The notes beneath the pieces were generated by a model. The model was not told the DNA's origin, did no database searches, and saw only the letters and a program-made list of their open reading frames with translations. Position numbers and translations under genes: made by a program. 64,000 bases of DNA from Strigamia acuminata (Eukaryota; Arthropoda; Chilopoda; Geophilomorpha; Linotaeniidae): NCBI GenBank assembly GCA_949358305.1, contig CASHSZ010000071.1:1-64000 (forward strand), read 5' to 3'. This document shows, in pieces, positions 1 to 11,712 of the stretch (position 1 is its first letter; each line of letters opens with the position of its first letter).

Positions 1-937
1 CCCCCAAAAACCACACTCCGGGTCACGTGGTCTCGCACTCGACTTTTTCAGTTTTCCCGTTTTCGGCCCGTTACGGCCAAGGACCGTAACGGGTCGAAAA
101 CGGGCCGCAACGGGTCGAAAACGGCCGCAACGGGTCGAAAACGGCCCGCACGGGCCGTTAACGGGCCGCCGACGGTCCCGTCACAATCCCGTAACGGCTC
201 GCACGGGCCGTTAACGGGCCGCCGACGGTCCCGTCACGATCCCGTAACGGCTCGCACGGGCCGTTAACGGGCCGCCGACGGTTCCGTAACTATCCCGTAA
301 CGGCCCGCACGGGCCGTTAACGGGCCGCCGACGATCCCGTCACGACCCCGTAACGGCCCGTACGACCTCATGCGGGCCGTTAACGGGCCGTTAACGGGCC
401 GTTAACGGCCCGTTAACGGCGTAAAACCAAAAACAGGATTCGAGATTAATGTCTATGAATGTTGTACGCGTTTTCATGTACGTGTTGTCGGTTGTTGATT
501 TTTTCGATTTACACCGTCACGGCCCGTTAACGGCCCGTTAACGGCCCGTTAACGGCCCGTTACGATCCCGTAACGGCCCGCACGGGCCGTTAACGGGCCG
601 CCGACGGTCCCGTCACGATCCCGTAACGGCCCGCACGGGCCGTTAACGGGCCGCCGACGGTCCCGTCACGGTCCCGTAACGGCTCGCACGGGCCGTTAAC
701 GGGCCGCCGACGGTCCCGTCACGGTCCCGTAACGGCCTTCGTTCCCGGACTTCGGCTCGCCGACGGCCCGTGCGACCTCATGCGGGCCGCTAACGGGCCG
801 TCAACGGGCCGTTAACGGCCCGTTTTCGACCCGCTACGGCCCGTCACGGCCTGTTGGCCGTGCGACCCGTGACTCGGAGTGTGGTTTTTGGGGACGAGGG
901 CCGTCCTCCGGCCGCGCCGCGACGCGCCGCGGGTCGG
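1..937 (+). repeat. G block, post-M class (left end cut)
   Basis: GC-rich array on the palindrome ccgttaacgg (contains a HpaI-type GTTAAC site). It includes 53-bp units, each joining a gcccg-ca-cgggc hairpin to ccgttaacggg, and 11-bp runs flanking the AT-rich box at 421-512. Near the left end, tcacgtgg (E-box core CACGTG) at about 23-30 is followed by a short gtcgaaaacggg repeat. The right end 868-937 is the 70-bp K end. This class is marked by ccgttacgatcccg just after the box, where other classes have ccgtcaacggcccgcatggg. Confidence 0.92.
421..512 (+). repeat. AT-rich 92-bp box, copy 1
   Basis: Sharply bounded 92-bp sequence starting gtaaaaccaaaaacagg and ending gattttttcgatttac. It is much more AT-rich than its flanks and has ccgttaacgg runs on both sides. 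Forty copies in the window differ at only a few sites: gtaaaacca/gcaaaaccg at the start, catgtacgtg/cacgtacgtg in the middle (the latter a perfect 10-bp palindrome), and tttac/ttcac at the end with following acc, agc or gcc. This copy is gt / catg / tttac-acc. Function unknown; binding site, nucleosome-positioning or unwinding element are possibilities (inference). Confidence 0.95.
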
Positions 938-3594
938 ACAAGAAACGACCCGGTCGGAAACCGAACCTCAGTGTCCAATCGGGCAGAAATTGTGCGAAAG
1001 TTTAACCAAAAATGGCCAAAAGTCGGTGCAAGTTTTGCACGCAACAAACGTCCGATGTGACAGTGCCCATGCGGGTTGGACGTGCATGTGGGCGCGTGTG
1101 GGCGCTCGATTTACCGGCCCGTTGGACGAGTTAAACCAAAATTTCCCAATATCTTGCATAAATTTAAAGAAGATTTGACAGATTTCCAGATTTTAAGCGA
1201 TGTTTTACATAAGTCCGTCCCATTGCTGAAATTCCGTGAAAATTTGTCAAAAATTGACAAAAGTCTGTGCAAATTTAGTCAGAAATAGGAAACAAAAAAT
1301 TTAAAATTCGTCCAACGCGCCAGTAAATCGAGCGCGCCCATGGACAGTGCGCCGGCGGGAGCCCCGGCCGTCCTCTCTCTCTCTCTCTCTCGGCCGCCAA
1401 GGCTCGCCCCTCCGCCCGTCGGCGGGAGCCCCGACCGTCCCCCCTCTCTCTTTCGGCCGCCAAAGGATCGCCCCTCCGCTCGTCACAGATTTTTGTCAAT
1501 ATTTGATGAATTTCAACAGATTTTCAGCAATATTTTACAGGACATTTCTGCTCTTTTGGATACATTTTCAAAGGTTTTATTGCTAAAATTCTGGGGAAAT
1601 TTATCAAATATTGACAAAAAATCGATGCAAGTTTTGTCAGAAATTGATAAAATCTTCTTAAACTCGTCCAACGCGCCGGCGAGTGCACATGCGGGGACAG
1701 TGGGCACGTCCAGCCCGCGTGCACACTGTCAGATCGGGCGGTTTCGGGCACAGTTTGATCCGGGCAAATATCTAGCAAAACTTGCACCGATTTTTTGTCA
1801 ATTTTAGACAAATTTCAGCGATATTTTACGAGACATTTCTGCTCGATTGGACACATTTCCAGGGGTTTTTTGTAAAACATTGATAAAATTCCGTGGAAAT
1901 TTATCAAATATTGGCAAAATTCGGTGCTAATTTTGTCAAAAATTAGGAAAAAAAAATTTTCAAAACTTGTCCAACGTGCCGGTAAATCGAGCGCCCACAT
2001 GCCTAGATAGTGCACGCCCAACCCGCCAAGGCTCGCCCCTCCGCCCGTTGGCGGGAGCCCCGGCCGTCCCCTCTCTCTCTCTTTCTCTCTCTCTCTCGGG
2101 CGCCCGGAGCTCGCCCCTCCGCCCGTCACCGACTTTTGACACAATTTTTGATGAAATTCAACGGAATTTTAGCAACGTTTTACAAAAAACCTGTGGAAAT
2201 GTGTCCAACCGGGCAGAAATGTGTCGTAAAATGTTGCCGAAATTCTGTGAAAATTTGTCACAAATTGCCAAAAGTCGGTGCAAATTTTGTCAGAAATAGG
2301 AAACAAAAAATTTAAAATTCGTCCAACGCGCCAGTAAATCGAGCGCGCCCATGCGTGGACAGTGCGCCGGCGGGAGCCCCGGCCGTCCTCTCTCTCTCTC
2401 TCTCTCGGCCGCCAAGGCTCGCCCCTCCGCCCGTCGGCGGGAGCCCCGACCGTCCCCCCTCTCTCTTTCGGCCGCCAAAGGATCGCCCCTCCGCTCGTCA
2501 CAGATTTTTGTCAATATTTGATGAATTTCAACAGATTTTCAGCAATATTTTACAGGACATTTCTGCTCTTTTGGATACATTTTCAAAGGTTTTATTGCTA
2601 AAATTCTGGGGAAATTTATCAAATATTGACAAAAAATCGATGCAAGTTTTGTCAGAAATTGATAAAATCTTCTTAAACTCGTCCAACGCGCCGGCGAGTG
2701 CACATGCGGGGACAGTGGGCACGTCCAGCCCGCGTGCACACTGTCAGATCGGGCGGTTTCGGGCACAGTTTGATCCGGGCAAATATCTAGCAAAACTTGC
2801 ACCGATTTTTTGTCAATTTTAGACAAATTTCAGCGATATTTTACGAGACATTTCTGCTCGATTGGACACATTTCCAGGGGTTTTTTGTAAAACATTGATA
2901 AAATTCCGTGGAAATTTATCAAATATTGGCAAAATTCGGTGCTAATTTTGTCAAAAATTAGGAAAAAAAAATTTTCAAAACTTGTCCAACGTGCCGGTAA
3001 ATCGAGCGCCCACATGCCTAGATAGTGCACGCCCAACCCGCCAAGGCTCGCCCCTCCGCCCGTTGGCGGGAGCCCCGGCCGTCCCCTCTCTCTCTCTTTC
3101 TCTCTCTCTCTCGGGCGCCCGGAGCTCGCCCCTCCGCCCGTCACCGACTTTTGACACAATTTTTGATGAAATTCAACGGAATTTTAGCAACGTTTTACAA
3201 AAAACCTGTGGAAATGTGTCCAACCGGGCAGAAATGTGTCGTAAAATGTTGCCGAAATTCTGTGAAAATTTGTCACAAATTGCCAAAAGTCGGTGCAAGT
3301 ATTGCTAGATTTGGGCGCATCAAACTGTGCCGAGATCTGACAGTGTCCACGCGGTTTTGAAGCGCCCACTGTCGACGCACGTGGGCGCTCAATTTACCGG
3401 CGCGTTGGACGAGTTTTGAAAAAAGTTTTTTCCTAATTTCTGACAAAACTTGCACCGAATTTTGTCAATATGTGATAAATTTCCATGGATTTTAAGCAAT
3501 GTTTTACAGAAGTCCGTCCCATCGGGCAGAAACGTCTCGTAAAATGTCGCTGAAATTCCGTGAAAATCTGTCAAAAATTGACAAAAGTTGGTGA
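938..3594 (+). repeat. T block, two 1015-class units
   Basis: AT-rich block alternating with (CT)n-containing GC-rich segments. The head (938-1269) carries gcgctcgatttaccgg (about 1102-1117), whose inverted counterpart lies at about 1309-1335, giving a fold-back centred near 1213. Two tandem units follow (1270-2280 and 2281-3295). The first is 4 bp short because cgtg is missing in cccatgcgtggacag. The tail 3296-3594 contains an inverted copy of the gacagtgggcacgtcc segment seen at about 1698-1770, and a last fold-back core. All open frames (155, 111, 110, 109 aa and others) are low-complexity Pro/Arg/Ser or Phe-rich peptides repeated with the DNA, so none is called a gene. Confidence 0.9.
1270..3295 (+). 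repeat. Tandem 1015-bp satellite units (1011 + 1015 bp)
   Basis: In the full copy 2281-3295 the internal order is: cgtccaacgcgcc arm; (CT)n tract about 2387-2406; GC-rich segment with a second short CT run; fold-back core 1 (about 2504-2655); a cgtccaacgcgcc arm; fold-back core 2 (about 2791-2952); a second (CT)n tract (about 3085-3112); and core 3 (about 3142-3295). Each core is an imperfect inverted repeat of the type caccgaattttgtcaat ... attgacaaaattcggtg. The array has 1-3 copies depending on the T block, 19 in the window. Confidence 0.92.
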
Positions 3595-4638
3595 CCGACC
3601 CGCGGCGCGTCACGGCGCGGTCGGAGGACGGCCCTCGTCCCCAAAAACCACACTCCGGGTCACGTGGTCTCGCACTCGACTTTTTCAGTTTTCCCGTTTT
3701 CGGCCCGTTACGGCCAAGGACCGTAACGGGTCGAAAACGGGCCGCAACGGGTCGAAAACGGCCGCAACGGGTCGAAAACGGCCCGCACGGGCCGTTAACG
3801 GGCCGCCGACGGTCCCGTCACAATCCCGTAACGGCTCGCACGGGCCGTTAACGGGCCGCCGACGGTCCCGTCACGATCCCGTAACGGCTCGCACGGGCCG
3901 TTAACGGGCCGCCGACGGTTCCGTAACTATCCCGTAACGGCCCGCACGGGCCGTTAACGGGCCGCCGACGGTCCCGTCACGACCCCGTAACGGCCCGTAC
4001 GACCTCATGCGGGCCGTTAACGGGCCGTTAACGGGCCGTTAACGGGCCGTTAACGGCCCGTTAACGGCGTAAAACCAAAAACAGGATTCGAGATTAATGT
4101 CTATGAATGTTGTACGCGTTTTCATGTACGTGTTGTCGGTTGTTGATTTTTTCGATTTACACCGTCACGGCCCGTTAACGGCCCGTTAACGGCCCGTTAA
4201 CGGCCCGTCAACGGCCCGCATGGGGTCGCACGGGCCGTTAACGGGCCGCCGACGGTCCCGTCACGATCCCGTAACGGCCCGCACGGGCCGTTAACGGGCC
4301 GCCGACGGTCCCGTCACGATTCCGTAACGGCTCGCACGGGCCGTTAACGGGCCGCCGACGGTCCCGTCACGATCCCGTAACGGCTCGCACGGGCCGTTAA
4401 CGGGCCGCCGACGGTCCCGTCACGGTCCCGTAACGGCCTTCGTTCCCGGACTTCGGCTCGCCGACGGCCCGTGCGACCTCATGCGGGCCGCTAACGGGCC
4501 GTCAACGGGCCGTTAACGGCCCGTTTTCGACCCGCTACGGCCCGTCACGGCCTGTTGGCCGTGCGACCCGTGACTCGGAGTGTGGTTTTTGGGGACGAGG
4601 GCCGTCCTCCGGCCGCGCCGCGACGCGCCGCGGGTCGG
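3595..4638 (+). repeat. G block, T-T class (1044 bp)
   Basis: Bounded by 70-bp inverted repeats, 3595-3664 and 4569-4638, which match at 67 of 70 positions by my alignment. The interior holds 53-bp and 11-bp ccgttaacgg units around the box at 4069. The right half carries ccttcgttcccggacttcgg, found in most G blocks. No target-site duplication is visible outside the inverted ends. Confidence 0.92.
4069..4160 (+). repeat. AT-rich 92-bp box, copy 2
   Basis: Variant gt / catg / tttac-acc, in the T-T class G block. Confidence 0.95.
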
Positions 4639-7600
4639 ACAAGAAACGACCCGGTCGGAAACCGAACCTCAGTGTCCAATCGGGCAGAAATTGTGCGGAA
4701 GTTTAACCAAAAATGGCCAAAAGTCGGTGCAAGTTTTGCACGCAACAAACGTCCGATGTGACAGTGCCCATGCGGGTTGGACGTGCATGTGGGCGCGTGT
4801 GGGCGCTCGATTTACCGGCCCGTTGGACGAGTTAAACCAAAATTTCCCAATATCTTGCATAAATTTAAAGAAGATTTGACAGATTTCCAGATTTTAAGCG
4901 ATGTTTTACATAAGTCCGTCCCATTGCTGAAATTCCGTGAAAATTTGTCAAAAATTGACAAAAGTCTGTGCAAATTTTGTCAGAAATAGGAAACAAAAAA
5001 TTTAAAATTCGTCCAACGCGCCAGTAAATCGAGCGCGCCCATGCGTGGACAGTGCGCCGGCGGGAGCCCCGGCCGTCCTCTCTCTCTCTCTCTCTCGGCC
5101 GCCAAGGCTCGCCCCTCCGCCCGTCGGCGGGAGCCCCGACCGTCCCCCCTCTCTCTTTCGGCCGCCAAAGGATCGCCCCTCCGCTCGTCACAGATTTTTG
5201 TCAATATTTGATGAATTTCAACAGATTTTCAGCAATATTTTACAGGACATTTCTGCTCTTTTGGATACATTTTCAAAGGTTTTATTGCTAAAATTCTGGG
5301 GAAATTTATCAAAAATTGACAAAAAATCGATGCAAGTTTTGTCAGAAACTGATAAAATCTTCTTAAACTCGTCCAACGCGCCGGCGAGTGCACATGCGGG
5401 GACAGTGGGCACGTCCAGCCCGCGTGCACACTGTCAGATCGGGCGGTTTCGGGCACAGTTTGATCCGGGCAAATATCTAGCAAAACTTGCACCGATTTTT
5501 TGTCAATTTTAGACAAATTTCAGCGATATTTTACGAGACATTTCTGCTCGATTGGACACATTTCCAGGGGTTTTTTGTAAAACATTGATAAAATTCCGTG
5601 GAAATTTATCAAATATTGGCAAAATTCGGTGCTAATTTTGTCAAAAATTAGGAAAAAAAAATTTTCAAAACTTGTCCAACGTGCCGGTAAATCGAGCGCC
5701 CACATGCCTAGATAGTGCACGCCCAACCCGCCAAGGCTCGCCCCTCCGCCCGTTGGCGGGAGCCCCGGCCGTCCCCTCTCTCTCTCTTTCTCTCTCTCTC
5801 TCGGGCGCCCGGAGCTCGCCCCTCCGCCCGTCACCGACTTTTGACACAATTTTTGATGAAATTCAACGGAATTTTAGCAACGTTTTACAAAAAACCTGTG
5901 GAAATGTGTCCAACCGGGCAGAAATGTGTCGTAAAATGTTGCCGAAATTCTGTGAAAATTTGTCACAAATTGCCAAAAGTCGGTGCAAATTTTGTCAGAA
6001 ATAGGAAACAAAAAATTTAAAATTCGTCCAACGCGCCAGTAAATCGAGCGCGCCCATGCGTGGACAGTGCGCCGGCGGGAGCCCCGGCCGTCCTCTCTCT
6101 CTCTCTCTCTCGGCCGCCAAGGCTCGCCCCTCCGCCCGTCGGCGGGAGCCCCGACCGTCCCCCCTCTCTCTTTCGGCCGCCAAAGGATCGCCCCTCCGCT
6201 CGTCACAGATTTTTGTCAATATTTGATGAATTTCAACAGATTTTCAGCAATATTTTACAGGACATTTCTGCTCTTTTGGATACATTTTCAAAGGTTTTAT
6301 TGCTAAAATTCTGGGGAAATTTATCAAATATTGACAAAAAATCGATGCAAGTTTTGTCAGAAATTGATAAAATCTTCTTAAACTCGTCCAACGCGCCGGC
6401 GAGTGCACATGCGGGGACAGTGGGCACGTCCAGCCCGCGTGCACACTGTCAGATCGGGCGGTTTCGGGCACAGTTTGATCCGGGCAAATATCTAGCAAAA
6501 CTTGCACCGATTTTTTGTCAATTTTAGACAAATTTCAGCGATATTTTACGAGACATTTCTGCTCGATTGGACACATTTCCAGGGGTTTTTTGTAAAACAT
6601 TGATAAAATTCCGTGGAAATTTATCAAATATTGGCAAAATTCGGTGCTAATTTTGTCAAAAATTAGGAAAAAAAAATTTTCAAAACTTGTCCAACGTGCC
6701 GGTAAATCGAGCGCCCACATGCCTAGATAGTGCACGCCCAACCCGCCAAGGCTCGCCCCTCCGCCCGTTGGCGGGAGCCCCGGCCGTCCCCTCTCTCTCT
6801 CTTTCTCTCTCTCTCTCGGGCGCCCGGAGCTCGCCCCTCCGCCCGTCACCGACTTTTGACACAATTTTTGATGAAATTCAACGGAATTTTAGCAACGTTT
6901 TACAAAAAACCTGTGGAAATGTGTCCAACCGGGCAGAAATGTGTCGTAAAATGTTGCCGAAATTCTGTGAAAATTTGTCACAAATTGCCAAAAGTCGGTG
7001 CAAATTTTGTCAGAAATAGGAAACAAAAAATTTAAAATTCGTCCAACGCGCCAGTAAATCGAGCGCGCCCATGCGTGGACAGTGCGCCGGCGGGAGCCCC
7101 GGCCGTCCTCTCTCTCTCTCTCTCTCGGCCGCCAAGGCTCGCCCCTCCGCCCGTCGGCGGGAGCCCCGACCGTCCCCCCTCTCTCTTTCGGCCGCCAAAG
7201 GATCGCCCCTCCGCTCGTCACAGATTTTTGTCAATATTTGATGAATTTCAACAGATTTTCAGCAATATTTTACAGGACATTTCTGCTCTTTTGGATACAT
7301 TTTCAAAGGTTTTATTGCTAAAATTCTGGGGAAATTTATCAAATATTGACAAAAAATCGATGCAAGTTTTGTCAGAAATTGATAAAATCTTCTTAAACTC
7401 GTCCAACGCGCCGGCGAGTGCACATGCGGGGACAGTGGGCACGTCCAGCCCGCGTGCACACTGTCAGATCGGGCGGTTTCGGGCACAGTTTGATCCGGGC
7501 AAATATCTAGCAAAACTTGCACCGATTTTTTGTCAATTTTAGACAAATTTCAGCGATATTTTACGAGACATTTCTGCTCGATTGGACACATTTCCAGGGG

Positions 7601-8314
7601 TTTTTTGTAAAACATTGATAAAATTCCGTGGAAATTTATCAAATATTGGCAAAATTCGGTGCTAATTTTGTCAAAAATTAGGAAAAAAAAATTTTCAAAA
7701 CTTGTCCAACGTGCCGGTAAATCGAGCGCCCACATGCCTAGATAGTGCACGCCCAACCCGCCAAGGCTCGCCCCTCCGCCCGTTGGCGGGAGCCCCGGCC
7801 GTCCCCTCTCTCTCTCTTTCTCTCTCTCTCTCGGGCGCCCGGAGCTCGCCCCTCCGCCCGTCACCGACTTTTGACACAATTTTTGATGAAATTCAACGGA
7901 ATTTTAGCAACGTTTTACAAAAAACCTGTGGAAATGTGTCCAACCGGGCAGAAATGTGTCGTAAAATGTTGCCGAAATTCTGTGAAAATTTGTCACAAAT
8001 TGCCAAAAGTCGGTGCAAGTATTGCTAGATTTGGGCGCATCAAACTGTGCCGAGATCTGACAGTGTCCACGCGGTTTTGAAGCGCCCACTGTCGACGCAC
8101 GTGGGCGCTCAATTTACCGGCGCGTTGGACGAGTTTTGAAAAAAGTTTTTTCCTAATTTCTGACAAAACTTGCACCGAATTTTGTCAATATGTGATAAAT
8201 TTCCATGGATTTTAAGCAATGTTTTACAGAAGTCCGTCCCATCGGGCAGAAACGTCTCGTAAAATGTCGCTGAAATTCCGTGAAAATCTGTCAAAAATTG
8301 ACAAAAGTTGGTGA
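4639..8314 (+). repeat. T block, three 1015-bp units
   Basis: Tandem units 4971-5985, 5986-7000 and 7001-8015. The head has ttgtgcggaag (first T blocks have ttgtgcgaaag). The first unit has the position-specific variants aaaaattgac and cagaaactgat. The tail 8016-8314 ends in a fold-back core abutting the next K end. No gene is supported. Confidence 0.9.
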
Positions 8315-8767
8315 CCGACCCGCGGCGCGTCACGGCGCGGTCGGAGGACGGCCCTCGTCCCCAAAAACCACACTCCGGGTCACGTGGTCTCGCACTCGAC
8401 TTTTTCAGTTTTCCCGTTTTCGGCCCGTTACGGCCAAGGACCGTAACGGGTCGAAAACGGGCCGCAACGGGTCGAAAACGGCCGCAACGGGTCGAAAACG
8501 GCCCGCACGGGCCGTTAACGGGCCGCCGACGGTCCCGTCACAATCCCGTAACGGCTCGCACGGGCCGTTAACGGGCCGCCGACGGTCCCGTCACGATCCC
8601 GTAACGGCTCGCACGGGCCGTTAACGGGCCGCCGACGGTTCCGTAACTATCCCGTAACGGCCCGCACGGGCCGTTAACGGGCCGCCGACGGTCCCGTCAC
8701 GATCCCGTCACGGCCTGTGCGGGCCGTTAACGGGCCGTTAACGGGCCGTTAACGGCCCGTTAACGGC

Positions 8768-8859
8768 GTAAAACCAAAAACAGGATTCGAGATTAATGTC
8801 TATGAATGTTGTACGCGTTTTCACGTACGTGTTGTCGGTTGTTGATTTTTTCGATTTAC
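8768..8859 (+). repeat. AT-rich 92-bp box, copy 3
   Basis: Variant gt / cacg (perfect cacgtacgtg palindrome) / tttac-gcc. Confidence 0.95.
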
Positions 8860-9124
8860 GCCGTAACGGCCCGTTAACGGCCCGTTAACGGCCCGTCAAC
8901 GGCCCGTCAACGGCCCGCAACGGCCCGCACGGGCCGTTAACGGGCCGTCGACGATCCCGTCACGATCCCGCAACGGCCCGCACGGGCCGTTAACGGGCCG
9001 CTGACGGTCCCGTCACGATCCCGTCACGGCCTTCGTTCCCGGACTTCGGCTCGCCGACGGCCCGTACGACCTCACGCGGGCCGTTAACGGGCCGTTAACG
9101 GCCCGTTAACGGCCCGTTAACGGC

Positions 9125-9216
9125 GTAAAACCAAAAACAGGATTCGAGATTAATGTCTATGAATGTTGTACGCGTTTTCACGTACGTGTTGTCGGTTGTT
9201 GATTTTTTCGATTTAC
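9125..9216 (+). repeat. AT-rich 92-bp box, copy 4
   Basis: Variant gt / cacg / tttac-gcc; 357 bp after copy 3. Confidence 0.95.
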
Positions 9217-9481
9217 GCCGTAACGGCCCGTTAACGGCCCGTTAACGGCCCGTCAACGGCCCGTCAACGGCCCGCAACGGCCCGCACGGGCCGTTAACGG
9301 GCCGTCGACGATCCCGTCACGATCCCGCAACGGCCCGCACGGGCCGTTAACGGGCCGCTGACGGTCCCGTCACGATCCCGTCACGGCCTTCGTTCCCGGA
9401 CTTCGGCTCGCCGACGGCCCGTACGACCTCACGCGGGCCGTTAACGGGCCGTTAACGGCCCGTTAACGGCCCGTTAACGGC

Positions 9482-9573
9482 GTAAAACCAAAAACAGGAT
9501 TCGAGATTAATGTCTATGAATGTTGTACGCGTTTTCATGTACGTGTTGTCGGTTGTTGATTTTTTCGATTCAC
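9482..9573 (+). repeat. AT-rich 92-bp box, copy 5
   Basis: Variant gt / catg / ttcac-gcc. Confidence 0.95.
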
Positions 9574-9956
9574 GCCGTAACGGCCCGTTAACGGCCCGTT
9601 AACGGCCCGTCAACGGCCCGTCAACGGCCCGCAACGGCCCGCACGGGCCGTTAACGGGCCGTCGACGATCCCGTCACGATCCCGCAACGGCCCGCACGGG
9701 CCGTTAACGGGCCGCTGACGGTCCCGTCACGATCCCGCAACGGCCCGCACGGGCCGTTAACGGGCCGTCGACGATCCCGTCACGATCCCGCAACGGCCCG
9801 CACGGGCCGTTAACGGGCCGCTGACGGTCCCGTCACGATCCCGCAACGGCCCGCACGGGCCGTTAACGGGCCGTCGACGGTCCCGTCACGATCCCGCAAC
9901 GGCCCGCACGGGCCGTTAACGGCCCGTTAACGGCCCGTTAACGGCCCGTTAACGGG

Positions 9957-10048
9957 GCAAAACCGAAAACAGGATTCGAGATTAATGTCTATGAATGTTG
10001 TACGCGTTTTCACGTACGTGTTGTCGGTTGTTGATTTTTTCGATTCAC
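9957..10048 (+). repeat. AT-rich 92-bp box, copy 6
   Basis: Variant gcaaaaccg / cacg / ttcac-gcc; 475 bp after copy 5. Confidence 0.95.
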
Positions 10049-10313
10049 GCCGTAACGGCCCGTTAACGGCCCGTTAACGGCCCGTCAACGGCCCGTCAAC
10101 GGCCCGCAACGGCCCGCACGGGCCGTTAACGGGCCGTCGACGATCCCGTCACGATCCCGCAACGGCCCGCACGGGCCGTTAACGGGCCGCTGACGGTCCC
10201 GTCACGATCCCGTCACGGCCTTCGTTCCCGGACTTCGGCTCGCCGACGGCCCGTACGACCTCACGCGGGCCGTTAACGGGCCGTTAACGGCCCGTTAACG
10301 GCCCGTTAACGGC

Positions 10314-10405
10314 GTAAAACCAAAAACAGGATTCGAGATTAATGTCTATGAATGTTGTACGCGTTTTCATGTACGTGTTGTCGGTTGTTGATTTTTTCGA
10401 TTCAC
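10314..10405 (+). repeat. AT-rich 92-bp box, copy 7
   Basis: Variant gt / catg / ttcac-gcc. Confidence 0.95.
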
Positions 10406-10788
10406 GCCGTAACGGCCCGTTAACGGCCCGTTAACGGCCCGTCAACGGCCCGTCAACGGCCCGCAACGGCCCGCACGGGCCGTTAACGGGCCGTCGACGA
10501 TCCCGTCACGATCCCGCAACGGCCCGCACGGGCCGTTAACGGGCCGCTGACGGTCCCGTCACGATCCCGCAACGGCCCGCACGGGCCGTTAACGGGCCGT
10601 CGACGATCCCGTCACGATCCCGCAACGGCCCGCACGGGCCGTTAACGGGCCGCTGACGGTCCCGTCACGATCCCGCAACGGCCCGCACGGGCCGTTAACG
10701 GGCCGTCGACGGTCCCGTCACGATCCCGCAACGGCCCGCACGGGCCGTTAACGGCCCGTTAACGGCCCGTTAACGGCCCGTTAACGGG

Positions 10789-10880
10789 GCAAAACCGAAA
10801 ACAGGATTCGAGATTAATGTCTATGAATGTTGTACGCGTTTTCACGTACGTGTTGTCGGTTGTTGATTTTTTCGATTTAC
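10789..10880 (+). repeat. AT-rich 92-bp box, copy 8
   Basis: Variant gcaaaaccg / cacg / tttac-gcc. Confidence 0.95.
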
Positions 10881-11145
10881 GCCGTAACGGCCCGTTAACG
10901 GCCCGTTAACGGCCCGTCAACGGCCCGTCAACGGCCCGCAACGGCCCGCACGGGCCGTTAACGGGCCGTCGACGATCCCGTCACGATCCCGCAACGGCCC
11001 GCACGGGCCGTTAACGGGCCGCTGACGGTCCCGTCACGATCCCGTCACGGCCTTCGTTCCCGGACTTCGGCTCGCCGACGGCCCGTACGACCTCACGCGG
11101 GCCGTTAACGGGCCGTTAACGGCCCGTTAACGGCCCGTTAACGGC

Positions 11146-11237
11146 GTAAAACCAAAAACAGGATTCGAGATTAATGTCTATGAATGTTGTACGCGTTTTC
11201 ATGTACGTGTTGTCGGTTGTTGATTTTTTCGATTCAC
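11146..11237 (+). repeat. AT-rich 92-bp box, copy 9
   Basis: Variant gt / catg / ttcac-gcc. Confidence 0.95.
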
Positions 11238-11620
11238 GCCGTAACGGCCCGTTAACGGCCCGTTAACGGCCCGTCAACGGCCCGTCAACGGCCCGCAACG
11301 GCCCGCACGGGCCGTTAACGGGCCGTCGACGATCCCGTCACGATCCCGCAACGGCCCGCACGGGCCGTTAACGGGCCGCTGACGGTCCCGTCACGATCCC
11401 GCAACGGCCCGCACGGGCCGTTAACGGGCCGTCGACGATCCCGTCACGATCCCGCAACGGCCCGCACGGGCCGTTAACGGGCCGCTGACGGTCCCGTCAC
11501 GATCCCGCAACGGCCCGCACGGGCCGTTAACGGGCCGTCGACGGTCCCGTCACGATCCCGCAACGGCCCGCACGGGCCGTTAACGGCCCGTTAACGGCCC
11601 GTTAACGGCCCGTTAACGGG

Positions 11621-11712
11621 GCAAAACCGAAAACAGGATTCGAGATTAATGTCTATGAATGTTGTACGCGTTTTCATGTACGTGTTGTCGGTTGTTGATT
11701 TTTTCGATTCAC
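11621..11712 (+). repeat. AT-rich 92-bp box, copy 10
   Basis: Variant gcaaaaccg / catg / ttcac-gcc. Confidence 0.95.

Noticed and set aside
362-420. Telomeric repeat
   Set aside because: The 11-bp ccgttaacggg unit is palindromic and does not match TTAGGG, TTAGGC, TTAGG or similar telomere motifs, and the runs are short and interspersed.
2355-2822. 155-aa plus-strand frame repeated in every 1015-bp unit
   Set aside because: It translates a (CT)n tract (Leu-Ser runs) and a fold-back core, it overlaps equally long frames on both strands, and it has no gene-like composition.
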